The notes below the pieces were generated by a model. That model was given only the letters and a program-made list of their open reading frames with translations, was not told the origin of the DNA and made no database searches. A stretch of 5,107 nt of DNA from Eubacteriales Family XIII. Incertae Sedis bacterium (GTDB lineage Bacteria > Bacillota > Clostridia > Peptostreptococcales > Anaerovoracaceae): the NCBI GenBank assembly GCA_031283865.1, contig JAITAX010000281.1, forward strand, positions 1-5,107, read 5' to 3'. A program made the position numbers and the translations under genes. This document shows positions 1 through 4,931 of this stretch, in pieces (within the stretch, counting starts at the first letter, position 1; the number at the start of each line of letters is the position of its first letter).

Positions 1-1
1 T

Positions 2-130
2 TTCTTAAAAGAAAACGTATACGCCTGCCCTACCCACAATGAATATCTCAACAAGTGGGGCACCGCCGAGTTGCTGAAGTTGCGGGCCGTGGAGGGCTGC
101 GGTTATGTGCCCGGGTTGAAGCGCAAGTGA
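2..130 (+). CDS. CoA-transferase alpha subunit (glutaconate CoA-transferase subunit A-like), C-terminal end only
   Basis: Only the last 42 codons are present; the reading frame starts at base 2 and ends in TGA at 128-130. The peptide contains a Tyr-Leu-x-x-x-Gly-x-x-x-Leu-x-x-Leu-Arg pattern (NEYLNKWGTAELLKLRA), which resembles the C-terminal tail of GctA-type alpha subunits. The main support is context: the next gene, 13 bp downstream, is an unmistakable beta subunit, and these family I CoA-transferases are normally encoded as adjacent alpha-beta pairs that form a heteromeric cytoplasmic enzyme. The alpha subunit supplies most of the CoA-binding surface in known members. The start and most of the protein lie outside the window, so neither substrate class nor completeness can be judged. 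The tail alone would be weak evidence. Confidence 0.75.
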   Translation, partial: FLKENVYACPTHNEYLNKWGTAELLKLRAVEGCGYVPGLKRK

Positions 131-143
131 GGAGGACAAAACG

Positions 144-908
144 ATGAAATGGACTTCAAAGCAAATGATGGCTGTCGCGCTTTCACGGCAGATCGAGGAC
201 GACAAGACCTACATTATCGGCACGGGTCTTCCGCTGATCGGGGCGACGCTCGCAAAAAACACCCACGCGCCGCACGCGCACCTCGTATTTGAAAGCGGCC
301 TGTTCGAGGGCAATCCGCAGGAGGTCCCCACGAGCGTGAGCGATCTTCGGATATGCTACGGCGCGAGCGTACTCTGGCCGCAGTACCGCTATTTCGGATT
401 TCAGGCGGTCGTGGCCGGACGGCGCAGCGGCATCGATGCGGGATTTTTGGGCGGCGCGCAGATAGACCCCTACGGCAATCTGAACGCGACGAGTATAGGC
501 GACTACCACAAGCCCGAAACGCGCTTCACGGGTTCCGGCGGCGCGAACGGCATCGCGTCGTACTGCGACACCATCATCATCATGAAACATGAAAAAAGGC
601 GCTTTGTCGATAAGATCGACTATGTGACAAGTCCCGGCTGGATTGATGCGGCGGGGGGACGCGAACGGATGGGTCTGTTGCCCGACAAGGGGCCGCGCGC
701 CGTCATTACGGAACTCGGCGTCCTGCGCTTCGGCGAGGACAAGCGCATGTATCTGGCGGAGTATTATCCGGGTGTGACACCGGAGCAAATCGCGGAGAAC
801 ACAGGCTTTTCCTTGGATGTATCCCGCGCAGTCGAAGCCGCTCCGCCGAGCGAAGAAGTTCTTGCGACGCTCGCGGAAAAGGTGGACCCACTGCGCCTTA
901 TGACCTGA
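144..908 (+). CDS. CoA-transferase beta subunit (glutaconate CoA-transferase subunit B-like)
   Basis: A 254-residue protein, close to the roughly 260 residues usual for GctB. It shows the family's features in order: an Asp-Asp-Lys-Thr-x-Ile-x-Gly-Thr-Gly segment at residues 19-28; the Glu-Ser-Gly motif at 50-52, whose Glu50 corresponds to the catalytic glutamate that forms the glutamyl-CoA thioester in Acidaminococcus GctB; a Gly-Gly-Ala-Gln-Ile-Asp segment at 103-108 followed by GNLNAT; and the GSGGANGIA loop at 130-138. The retained Glu50 argues for true CoA transfer rather than the hydrolase-like activity of the related IpdAB enzymes. The enzyme would move CoA between acyl-CoA and a carboxylate in the cytoplasm. 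The start ATG has a strong GGAGGA ribosome site at 131-136, directly after the alpha-subunit stop, so the pair is co-translated. The substrate (glutaconate, another dicarboxylate or a short-chain acid) is not determinable from sequence. Confidence 0.88.
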   Translation: MKWTSKQMMAVALSRQIEDDKTYIIGTGLPLIGATLAKNTHAPHAHLVFESGLFEGNPQEVPTSVSDLRICYGASVLWPQYRYFGFQAVVAGRRSGIDAGFLGGAQIDPYGNLNATSIGDYHKPETRFTGSGGANGIASYCDTIIIMKHEKRRFVDKIDYVTSPGWIDAAGGRERMGLLPDKGPRAVITELGVLRFGEDKRMYLAEYYPGVTPEQIAENTGFSLDVSRAVEAAPPSEEVLATLAEKVDPLRLMT

Positions 909-940
909 TCGGAAGCCATGAATACGGATTTGCTTTAATT

Positions 941-972
941 GGGCTTTTGCGCAAGGCCCCCGATTGCAGGGG
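941..972 (+). other. Two competing small hairpins between the CoA-transferase and symporter genes
   Basis: In the 119-bp gap (909-1027), bases 941-959 form a 7-bp stem (GGGCTTT with AAGGCCC, including one T-G pair) around TGCGC. The same 3' C-run can instead pair with GGGG at 969-972 (CCCC at 958-961, loop GATTGCA). Neither is followed by a T-run, so this is not a normal intrinsic terminator. It may be an mRNA-processing or stability element that sets relative expression in an operon. I see no good promoter in the gap. The functional reading is inference. Confidence 0.3.
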
Positions 973-1027
973 CAAACGCGAATGCGCCCGGCAGAATATG
1001 TACGCCTAATCGGAGAGGAGCAGGATC

Positions 1028-2497
1028 ATGGTACAAATCATCATCATCGTCATATATTTCGCCCTGACCGTCGCAATCGGCATGATGTCGTCGCGAAAAT
1101 CCAAAAGCTCTGCGGCTTTTCACGGCGCGGCCATGGGCGTAACCGCCATCGTCTGCGCATCCGCGGGTGAATGGCTCGGCGGCACATCCACGACGGGCGT
1201 GTCGGAATACGGCTTCATGTACGGGCTTTCAGGCTCGTGGTACACGATTGCCAACGGCATCGGCGTAATGTTTCTCGCCCTGTGTTTTGCCAAGCTCTAT
1301 CGAAGCCTTGACAGCGTTACGGTCCCGGGCATCATTGAAAATTTCTTCGGCGTCAAGGCGCGCACCGTTTCGAGCGTGCTGCTCACCGTCGTAATGCTCG
1401 CGGTCGGACTCTCCCAGATGATCGCCGCCGGCAAGCTCGGTCAGTCGCTGCTCGGCTTTGACTTCAACCTGACCGTCGTCGGTTTCGCGGTCATCTTCAT
1501 CGTCTATACGCTCGCGGGCGGCATGAACGCGGTGGCGTCCACCAATCAGATGCACCTGTTCGTCATGTACGGCGGGGTGCTGCTTGCGATTGTATTCGCC
1601 CTCATGAAAGTAAACGGCTGGGGCGCGTTCACCGAGGGGATTGCGGCGGTCGCGGCAGCCGAGGGGAAAGCGAGCTACTTCAACATGCTCTCAATCGGTA
1701 TGCCCAAGGTCAGCTCTTGGATCATCGCGTCCCTGCTCGGCGCCTGTACGGCTCAGGCCGGCATACAGCCCGTGCTTGCGGCAAAAGACGTTCCGACCGC
1801 CAAGAAAGCCTGCATCATCACCGCTTTTGTGGCGGCGCCTTTCGGCATTTTCACCGCACTTCTCGGCATGATCGCCAAGGTCATGTCCGGCAACGGCAGC
1901 CTGCTCGATACCGCGGGCATGAACGTCACGGACGCGAAACTCGCGCTTCCCACGCTCATGATGAATCTTCCGCCCGTCGTGGGCGGCTTGGTTCTCGCCT
2001 CTATCCTCGCGGCAATCCTCTCGACGGTATCCCCCATCATCCTCGCCGCCGGCACGATGATTACGAAAGACCTCTACCACCGCGTGCTGAAGCCCGCCGC
2101 GACGGACGCGCAGGTGCTCTTCATGTCGCGGCTGACGACCGCCCTGTCCGGCGTGATCTGCTCTGCGGCTGCGATTGCGCTCGTGAACATGACCGCCGTG
2201 CTCGACATCGTGTACTCCGCTTACTCGCTGCGCGGCGCGCTTTTCATCGTCGTGCTGTTCGGCATTTATTGGAAAAGGGCATCCGAGAAAGCCGCCTGCC
2301 AAAGCATGGTGCTCACGGGGATCGTCGCGGTCGCTTGGGTGGCCGTCAAGCTCGCGACGGGTCACTATCCGATTGCGGACGCCTTGACCGAAACCTACGC
2401 CGCCGTGGTCGTGGCCGCGCTCGCCACGCTGATCCTTTCGCTCATCTTTCCGAGGCGGATATCGGAAAACACCGATCTCGAGGGGAAAGCGCAATAA
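1028..2497 (+). CDS. Sodium:solute symporter family (SSF) transporter
   Basis: A 489-residue, very hydrophobic protein with about 13 predicted membrane segments, the size and layout of the SSF family (PutP, PanF, SGLT relatives, LeuT fold). The first segment starts at residue 2. A Gly-rich region at 46-57 (GEWLGGTSTTGV) fits the broken first core helix. YTLAGGMNAVASTNQMH (160-176) is the recognisable SSF signature region, here with Asn in place of the more common Asp. In segment 321-350 the Ser332-Thr333 pair sits where PutP carries its Ser-Thr sodium ligands (Na2 site), so Na+ coupling looks intact. The start is supported by GGAGAGGAG at 1012-1020 ahead of ATG 1028. It probably imports a carboxylate or amino acid across the inner membrane, perhaps the substrate activated by the CoA-transferase upstream. 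That link rests on position only, and SSF substrates cannot be assigned from these motifs. Confidence 0.9.
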   Translation: MVQIIIIVIYFALTVAIGMMSSRKSKSSAAFHGAAMGVTAIVCASAGEWLGGTSTTGVSEYGFMYGLSGSWYTIANGIGVMFLALCFAKLYRSLDSVTVPGIIENFFGVKARTVSSVLLTVVMLAVGLSQMIAAGKLGQSLLGFDFNLTVVGFAVIFIVYTLAGGMNAVASTNQMHLFVMYGGVLLAIVFALMKVNGWGAFTEGIAAVAAAEGKASYFNMLSIGMPKVSSWIIASLLGACTAQAGIQPVLAAKDVPTAKKACIITAFVAAPFGIFTALLGMIAKVMSGNGSLLDTAGMNVTDAKLALPTLMMNLPPVVGGLVLASILAAILSTVSPIILAAGTMITKDLYHRVLKPAATDAQVLFMSRLTTALSGVICSAAAIALVNMTAVLDIVYSAYSLRGALFIVVLFGIYWKRASEKAACQSMVLTGIVAVAWVAVKLATGHYPIADALTETYAAVVVAALATLILSLIFPRRISENTDLEGKAQ

Positions 2498-2516
2498 CGC
2501 TGCCCGAAAGCGCGTG

Positions 2517-2549
2517 AAAAGCGGCGGGGTTCACAAGCCCGCCGCTTTT
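2517..2549 (+). terminator. Intrinsic terminator after the symporter gene
   Basis: A perfect 12-bp stem, AAAAGCGGCGGG (2517-2528) with CCCGCCGCTTTT (2538-2549), closes a 9-nt loop 19 bp after the symporter stop codon. The GC core of eight pairs is flanked by an A-run and a T-run, so it could stop RNA polymerase in either direction. The T-run is only four bases before a C, but more TTTT runs follow in the adjacent repeats. It separates the CoA-transferase/symporter unit from the folT unit. Confidence 0.85.
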
Positions 2550-2583
2550 CGCCGCTTTTCGCATTTTCGCGCGCATTTTCGCG
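2541..2583 (+). repeat. Short tandem GC-TTTTC repeats derived from or abutting the terminator arm
   Basis: GCCGCTTTTC occurs twice head to tail (2541-2550 and 2551-2560); the first copy is the 3' arm of the terminator. Two copies of GCATTTTCGCG (2561-2571 and 2573-2583) follow at a 12-bp step. The four units share a GC-rich head and a TTTTC tail, as expected from slipped-strand duplication and drift. The second exact copy can replace the first as pairing partner of the terminator's 5' arm, giving a larger loop, and each unit adds a T-run. Confidence 0.7.
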
Positions 2584-2599
2584 TTGCCGAATTTTTCCC

Positions 2600-2628
2600 T
2601 TGAAAAAGTGCGCCGCAGGTGGTATGCT
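2600..2628 (+). promoter_or_regulatory. Sigma-70-type extended -10 promoter for folT
   Basis: The -35 element is TTGAAA (2600-2605) and the -10 element TATGCT (2623-2628), with a 17-bp spacer and a TG extended -10 dinucleotide at 2620-2621. Transcription would start near 2634-2636 in the A-rich stretch. The next downstream feature is the THF riboswitch, which is what an independent promoter for the folate transporter should precede. The leader then begins with a GC-rich segment in which GGCGCG (2642-2647) can pair with CGCGCC (2663-2668). Confidence 0.75.
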
Positions 2629-2697
2629 GAAAAATACAGGCGGCGCGTCCGAGTTCGGCGCCCGCGCCCGGCAGATCGATTAAAAACTAAAACCAAC

Positions 2698-2799
2698 CGC
2701 TAAGAGTAAATATTGTGCGTAAAGTGTCATAAGATGGGATGTGGCTTATGAACGAAAAGCCTGCAAAACGGCTTGCGGTACAATATTGCGTCCGCTGCG
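2698..2799 (+). ncRNA. Tetrahydrofolate (THF, folT-type) riboswitch
   Basis: The sequence matches the THF riboswitch pattern from memory. AAGAGTA (2702-2708) precedes P2, where AATATTGT (2709-2716) pairs perfectly with ACAATATT (2780-2787). Next is a hairpin TCATAAG/CTTATGA (2727-2733 with 2745-2751) whose loop carries GGGATGT (2736-2742). Then a small hairpin AAGCC/GGCTT (2757-2761 with 2770-2774), GCGGT (2775-2779 region), and GCGTCCGCT (2788-2796). The loop GGATGT (2737-2742) can pair with GCGTCC (2788-2793) through six pairs, two of them G-U, which is the family's conserved pseudoknot. P1 is short: CGC 2698-2700 with GCG 2797-2799. It lies about 60 nt after a promoter and ahead of a folate S-component gene, the classic location. 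It would sense reduced folate and lower folT expression. The exact outer boundaries are approximate. Confidence 0.92.
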
Positions 2800-2828
2800 C
2801 GATAATGGAAATCTTTTTCATTGACGCG
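2798..2828 (+). other. Hairpin between riboswitch and folT ribosome site; candidate expression platform
   Basis: CGCG (2798-2801) pairs with CGCG (2825-2828). After one A-A mismatch, TAATGGAAA (2803-2811) pairs with TTTTCATTG (2815-2823), with one T-G and one G-T pair and a TCT loop. This 13-pair stem uses bases 2798-2799, which also form part of the riboswitch P1 helix, so the two structures compete. There is no T-run after it, so it is not an ordinary terminator, and it ends 10 nt before the GGAGGAG site without covering it. How it would control translation is inference. Confidence 0.5.
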
Positions 2829-2838
2829 GTTGCGACAT

Positions 2839-2845
2839 GGAGGAG
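2839..2845 (+). promoter_or_regulatory. folT ribosome binding site that fixes the start codon
   Basis: GGAGGAG lies 9 nt upstream of ATG 2855, an ideal Shine-Dalgarno arrangement. The in-frame ATG at 2837-2839 shares its G with this motif and has no Shine-Dalgarno sequence of its own, so 2855 is the likely start. Confidence 0.85.
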
Positions 2846-2854
2846 ATTTTTTGT

Positions 2855-3382
2855 ATGCAGAAAAATAAGACACCGCTGCCCCTGTCCGGGAAGCTCGTGA
2901 TCGCGCTTCTCATGGCCTTGGACATCGTCCTGACGCGCATCTTGCCCATCGTCAACACGCCGATGCTGCGCATAAGCTTGAACTTCGCACCCGTCGCGCT
3001 CATCGCCGCCGCCTACGGCCCGCTGTGGGCCGGCGCCGCCTGCATCATGGACGACGTCGTAGGGGCCACGCTCTTTCCCGTCGGCGCGTTTTTTCCCGGG
3101 TTCACGCTGACGGCTTTCCTCACGGGCCTCACTTTCGGCCTCTTCCTGCACCGCCGGCCCGTCACGTGGAAGCGCGCGCTGCCCGCCGCCGCGATTGTAT
3201 GCCTCGTTTACGGCTTGGGCCTCGATTCGCTGTGGCTCTACATCATGATGGGGCCGGGACTGCTCGCCCTCATGCCGATGCGCGTCGTAAAGTCCGCCCT
3301 TATGCTGCTGCTCGAAACCGCGCTGATTCCGCTGATTTGGAGATATGTAGGGCCTTTCCTGCCGGCTGCCTCTGAACAGTAA
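2855..3382 (+). CDS. folT: Folate-family ECF transporter S-component (FolT)
   Basis: A 175-residue hydrophobic protein with about six membrane segments, the usual size for a substrate-binding S-component of an energy-coupling-factor (vitamin) transporter. It resembles folate-family members in order: basic, polar N-terminus (MQKNKTPLPLS); first helix with Ala-Leu-Asp-Ile-Val-Leu-Thr-Arg (21-28); LRISLNFAPVAL at 38-49, a strongly conserved FolT region; YGPLWAG at 54-60; DDVVGATLFPVGAFFPGFTL at 66-85, the most diagnostic stretch; and PMRVVKS at 141-147 near the C-terminus. It binds folate or a reduced folate at the membrane and must join a shared EcfA/EcfA'/EcfT energising module, which is not encoded here, so it is a group II (orphan) S-component. 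The THF riboswitch in its leader independently supports the substrate. A longer reading from ATG 2837 would add MEEIFC, but the ribosome site favours 2855. Confidence 0.93.
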   Translation: MQKNKTPLPLSGKLVIALLMALDIVLTRILPIVNTPMLRISLNFAPVALIAAAYGPLWAGAACIMDDVVGATLFPVGAFFPGFTLTAFLTGLTFGLFLHRRPVTWKRALPAAAIVCLVYGLGLDSLWLYIMMGPGLLALMPMRVVKSALMLLLETALIPLIWRYVGPFLPAASEQ

Positions 3383-3429
3383 GCACACACAAGCAACGCC
3401 GCGAAGAGCGCGCAATTCGCGCAAAAACA

Positions 3430-3458
3430 TTGCAAACCGGGCGCAAAACCGGTAAAAT
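3430..3458 (+). promoter_or_regulatory. Sigma-70-type promoter for cvpA
   Basis: TTGCAA (3430-3435) and TAAAAT (3453-3458) are separated by exactly 17 bp, giving a start near 3465 and a leader of about 88 nt before the cvpA ATG. The elements lie in a 161-bp gap after folT. No clear T-tailed terminator separates folT from this promoter, so read-through from folT remains possible. The -10 is embedded in a small inverted repeat, CGGTA (3450-3454) and TACCG (3458-3462). Confidence 0.7.
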
Positions 3459-3498
3459 ACCGATGTCGTCTCTCGTTCAGCGCCCGCTCACGACCCGC

Positions 3499-3516
3499 GG
3501 AGGCTTTGCGATGTAA
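3499..3516 (+). other. Start-stop unit (Shine-Dalgarno, ATG, TAA) in the cvpA leader
   Basis: GGAGG (3499-3503) is placed 7 nt before ATG 3511-3513, which is followed at once by TAA 3514-3516. This is a better ribosome site than the one at cvpA itself, and it lies in the same frame as cvpA, 36 nt upstream of its ATG. It cannot encode a peptide beyond fMet. It could be chance, a relic of another gene, or a ribosome loading site that affects cvpA translation. Confidence 0.4.
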
Positions 3517-3552
3517 AGCGCGGCATTTCCCTGAGAATACAAGGTGTCCGAC

Positions 3553-4203
3553 ATGTGGCTTGACATACTCATCCTGATCATCATCGTTCTGTCCATGGCG
3601 CACGGCTACCGCAACGGTCTGGTCCGCACGGTGCTGCGCGCTTTCGGCTGGCTGCTGTCAATCGTCGCGGCGGTGATCGTCTATCCCTATGTAAGCAATT
3701 GGCTTTCCGCGAACACGGAGCTGTACGACAACATCCGGCGCGGCCTTGAAGAACGCTTCAGCGCGCACACGTCCGCCAAGGCCGGCGCAATCCTCGAGGA
3801 TCTCCCGAACGTGATCGCAAAGGCCGCGGACGACCTCGTTTCGACTTTCGCCGTTTCCGTCGCGGACGGCGTGGCCGCCGTCTGCTTCAGGGTTTCCGTC
3901 TACCTCGCGCTGGTGCTCGCCATCAAGCTGGCCGCGTTCCTGCTCACTTTCCTGTTTTCCAAACGGTCGCGCGGCAGGGGCATCATCGGCGGAATCGACG
4001 GATTTCTCGGTCTCGTCTTCGGCGCCGTCAGGGCAATGCTCATCATCTTCGTGCTGCTCGCGCTGATCCTGCCGGTTTCGCTGCTCATCAGCGAACCCGC
4101 GAACACGGCGGTTTCAAACGCGCTGTTTGCGTCGATGTTTGCCGGCGAACTCTACAACAACAACCCCCTGCTGCTCCTGATCGGCAACCTGCTCGCCTTT
4201 TGA
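3553..4203 (+). CDS. cvpA: CvpA family inner-membrane protein
   Basis: A 216-residue protein with the CvpA (colicin V production) domain. The N-terminus MWLDILILIIIVLSMAHGYRNG carries the family's Trp-Leu-Asp start, a first helix and the Gly-Tyr-Arg-x-Gly turn (18-22). A second helix spans 30-46, and a soluble, partly charged insert covers about 50-100. A third helix runs 112-135, then the conserved GGIDGFLGLVFGAVRA block (146-161) leads into the last helix to about 179. CvpA proteins are widespread inner-membrane proteins linked to colicin V export in E. coli and to envelope stress tolerance; the molecular role is unresolved. I chose ATG 3553 because it gives the family's usual first residues and follows AAGGTG (3541-3546) at 6 nt. 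GTG 3544 would add only three residues and overlaps that motif. The last 38 residues (about 179-216) lie beyond the usual domain and end in a hydrophobic tail. The gene converges on nnrE with 11 bp between stops. Confidence 0.88.
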   Translation: MWLDILILIIIVLSMAHGYRNGLVRTVLRAFGWLLSIVAAVIVYPYVSNWLSANTELYDNIRRGLEERFSAHTSAKAGAILEDLPNVIAKAADDLVSTFAVSVADGVAAVCFRVSVYLALVLAIKLAAFLLTFLFSKRSRGRGIIGGIDGFLGLVFGAVRAMLIIFVLLALILPVSLLISEPANTAVSNALFASMFAGELYNNNPLLLLIGNLLAF

Positions 4204-4205
4204 CG

Positions 4206-4242
4206 AAAAAGCCGCTATCGTCCCGCGCGTCCGGGTTGCGGC
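4206..4242 (-). terminator. Intrinsic terminator of nnrE (minus strand)
   Basis: Read on the minus strand, GCCGC (4242-4238) pairs with GCGGC (4215-4211). An inner CCCG/CGGG stem (4235-4232 with 4225-4222) sits inside it, and a TTTTT run (4210-4206) follows directly. The hairpin includes the end of the coding sequence and part of the nnrE stop codon at 4217-4215. The T-run reaches to within 3 bp of the cvpA stop on the other strand. The interrupted stem makes its strength uncertain. Confidence 0.6.
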
Positions 4243-4931
4243 GAATCGCCGGGGACCGCGCCGGCCGGCAGCGTAATGCCGATATCGCGGATCACCGTCC
4301 GGCCGGCCAGACTTTTGCCCGGCTCTTTTGTCAGGCCCAATTTTTGAAACGCGAGAACGACCGTCTTGTCCGCGCGCGTCGCGACGCCGAGGACCGCGCC
4401 GGTATCCGCGGAAACGCCGGAGGGGATATCGACGGCGAGCCGCTTTGCGGGCGAAGCGTTGCAGGCGCGGATCAGCTCCCTGTGCAGGCCCGTGAGGGGT
4501 CTCGACAGCCCGATGCCGAACAAGGCGTCCACGATTGTCGTGACGCCGGAACGCGAAAGCAGGGTCTCCAAGGCTTCCGGCGCAGGGTTTTCAAGCAGCC
4601 TGACGCCGTAGTTCTCCGCGATCTCAAGCTGCTGCGCCGTTTCGGGGGAAGCCTTTGCCCGCTCCCCGACGAACAGGATTTCGGCGCGCGCGCCCGTGAT
4701 CGACAAGAGCCGCGCGACCGCCGCCCCGTCCCCGCCGTTGTTGCCCGCGCCGCATACGCAAAGGACGTAGGACGCGTCGAAAGACGGATCGCGGCCCGAC
4801 AGCAGCGCATCGACCACGGCCAAGGCCGCTCGCTCCATGAGCACCATCGACGGCAGACCCATCTCGTGAATCGTATACGCGTCGCATTGCTTCATCTGCG
4901 CCGCCGTCAGCGCAAGCTCATTCGCCCGCAT
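4215..4931 (-). CDS. nnrE: NAD(P)H-hydrate epimerase, stand-alone YjeF N-terminal domain
   Basis: A 238-residue protein that interconverts the R and S forms of damaged, hydrated NAD(P)H so that NnrD dehydratase can repair them. Key signs: TAAQMKQCDAYTIHEMGLPS (9-28), typical of the domain's first helix; LMERAA (31-36), equivalent to the usual Met-Glu-Asn/Arg-Ala segment; the phosphate-binding loop CGAGNNGGDGAAVARLL (60-76); VDALFGIGLSRPLTG (134-148), with Asp135 at the expected catalytic aspartate; and AVDIPSGVSADTG (166-178). The protein ends about 20 residues after the domain (RDIGITLPAG, then stop), where bifunctional Nnr proteins continue into the dehydratase domain, and no such domain is encoded downstream. 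I placed the start at 4931 because it fits family N-termini. An upstream in-frame ATG at 5015 would add 28 residues that are only the out-of-frame shadow of the receiver gene. A G-rich run (4936-4940) precedes the start at short spacing. Confidence 0.9.
   Translation of the reverse strand: MRANELALTAAQMKQCDAYTIHEMGLPSMVLMERAALAVVDALLSGRDPSFDASYVLCVCGAGNNGGDGAAVARLLSITGARAEILFVGERAKASPETAQQLEIAENYGVRLLENPAPEALETLLSRSGVTTIVDALFGIGLSRPLTGLHRELIRACNASPAKRLAVDIPSGVSADTGAVLGVATRADKTVVLAFQKLGLTKEPGKSLAGRTVIRDIGITLPAGAVPGDSPQPGRAGR

Noticed and set aside
571..584. ATC/CAT trinucleotide run, also seen near 1037-1050 and 3568-3585
   Set aside because: These are consecutive Ile or adjacent codons in the real frames, reflecting ATC codon preference in hydrophobic segments rather than a shared repeat.
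183..788. Long open frame on the minus strand opposite the CoA-transferase beta subunit
   Set aside because: It is the antisense shadow of a clear gene: Arg/Ala-rich, no recognisable family, no ribosome site.
934..939. TTTAAT as a -10 element for the symporter gene
   Set aside because: No acceptable -35 element lies 16-18 bp upstream, and the layout fits read-through from the CoA-transferase genes.
1691..2517. Long open frames on both strands overlapping the 3' half of the symporter gene
   Set aside because: Arg/His/Gly-rich translations without family features are typical of GC-rich out-of-frame reading; the symporter frame explains the region.
2837..2854. Upstream in-frame ATG for folT (adds MEEIFC)
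   Set aside because: This ATG overlaps the GGAGGAG ribosome site that serves ATG 2855 and has no site of its own.
2748..2909. Small open frame starting at ATG 2748, inside the riboswitch and running into folT
   Set aside because: No Shine-Dalgarno sequence. Its ATG is part of a riboswitch stem, and the Cys/Arg-rich translation reads folT out of frame.
3408..3427. GCGCG/CGCGC hairpin after folT as a terminator
   Set aside because: The stem is only 5 bp and is followed by an A-run, not a T-run, on the + strand, so it does not qualify as an intrinsic terminator.
2687..3430. 247-codon open frame on the minus strand across folT and its leader
   Set aside because: It runs antisense through the riboswitch and folT and has a charged, low-complexity translation with no recognised motif.
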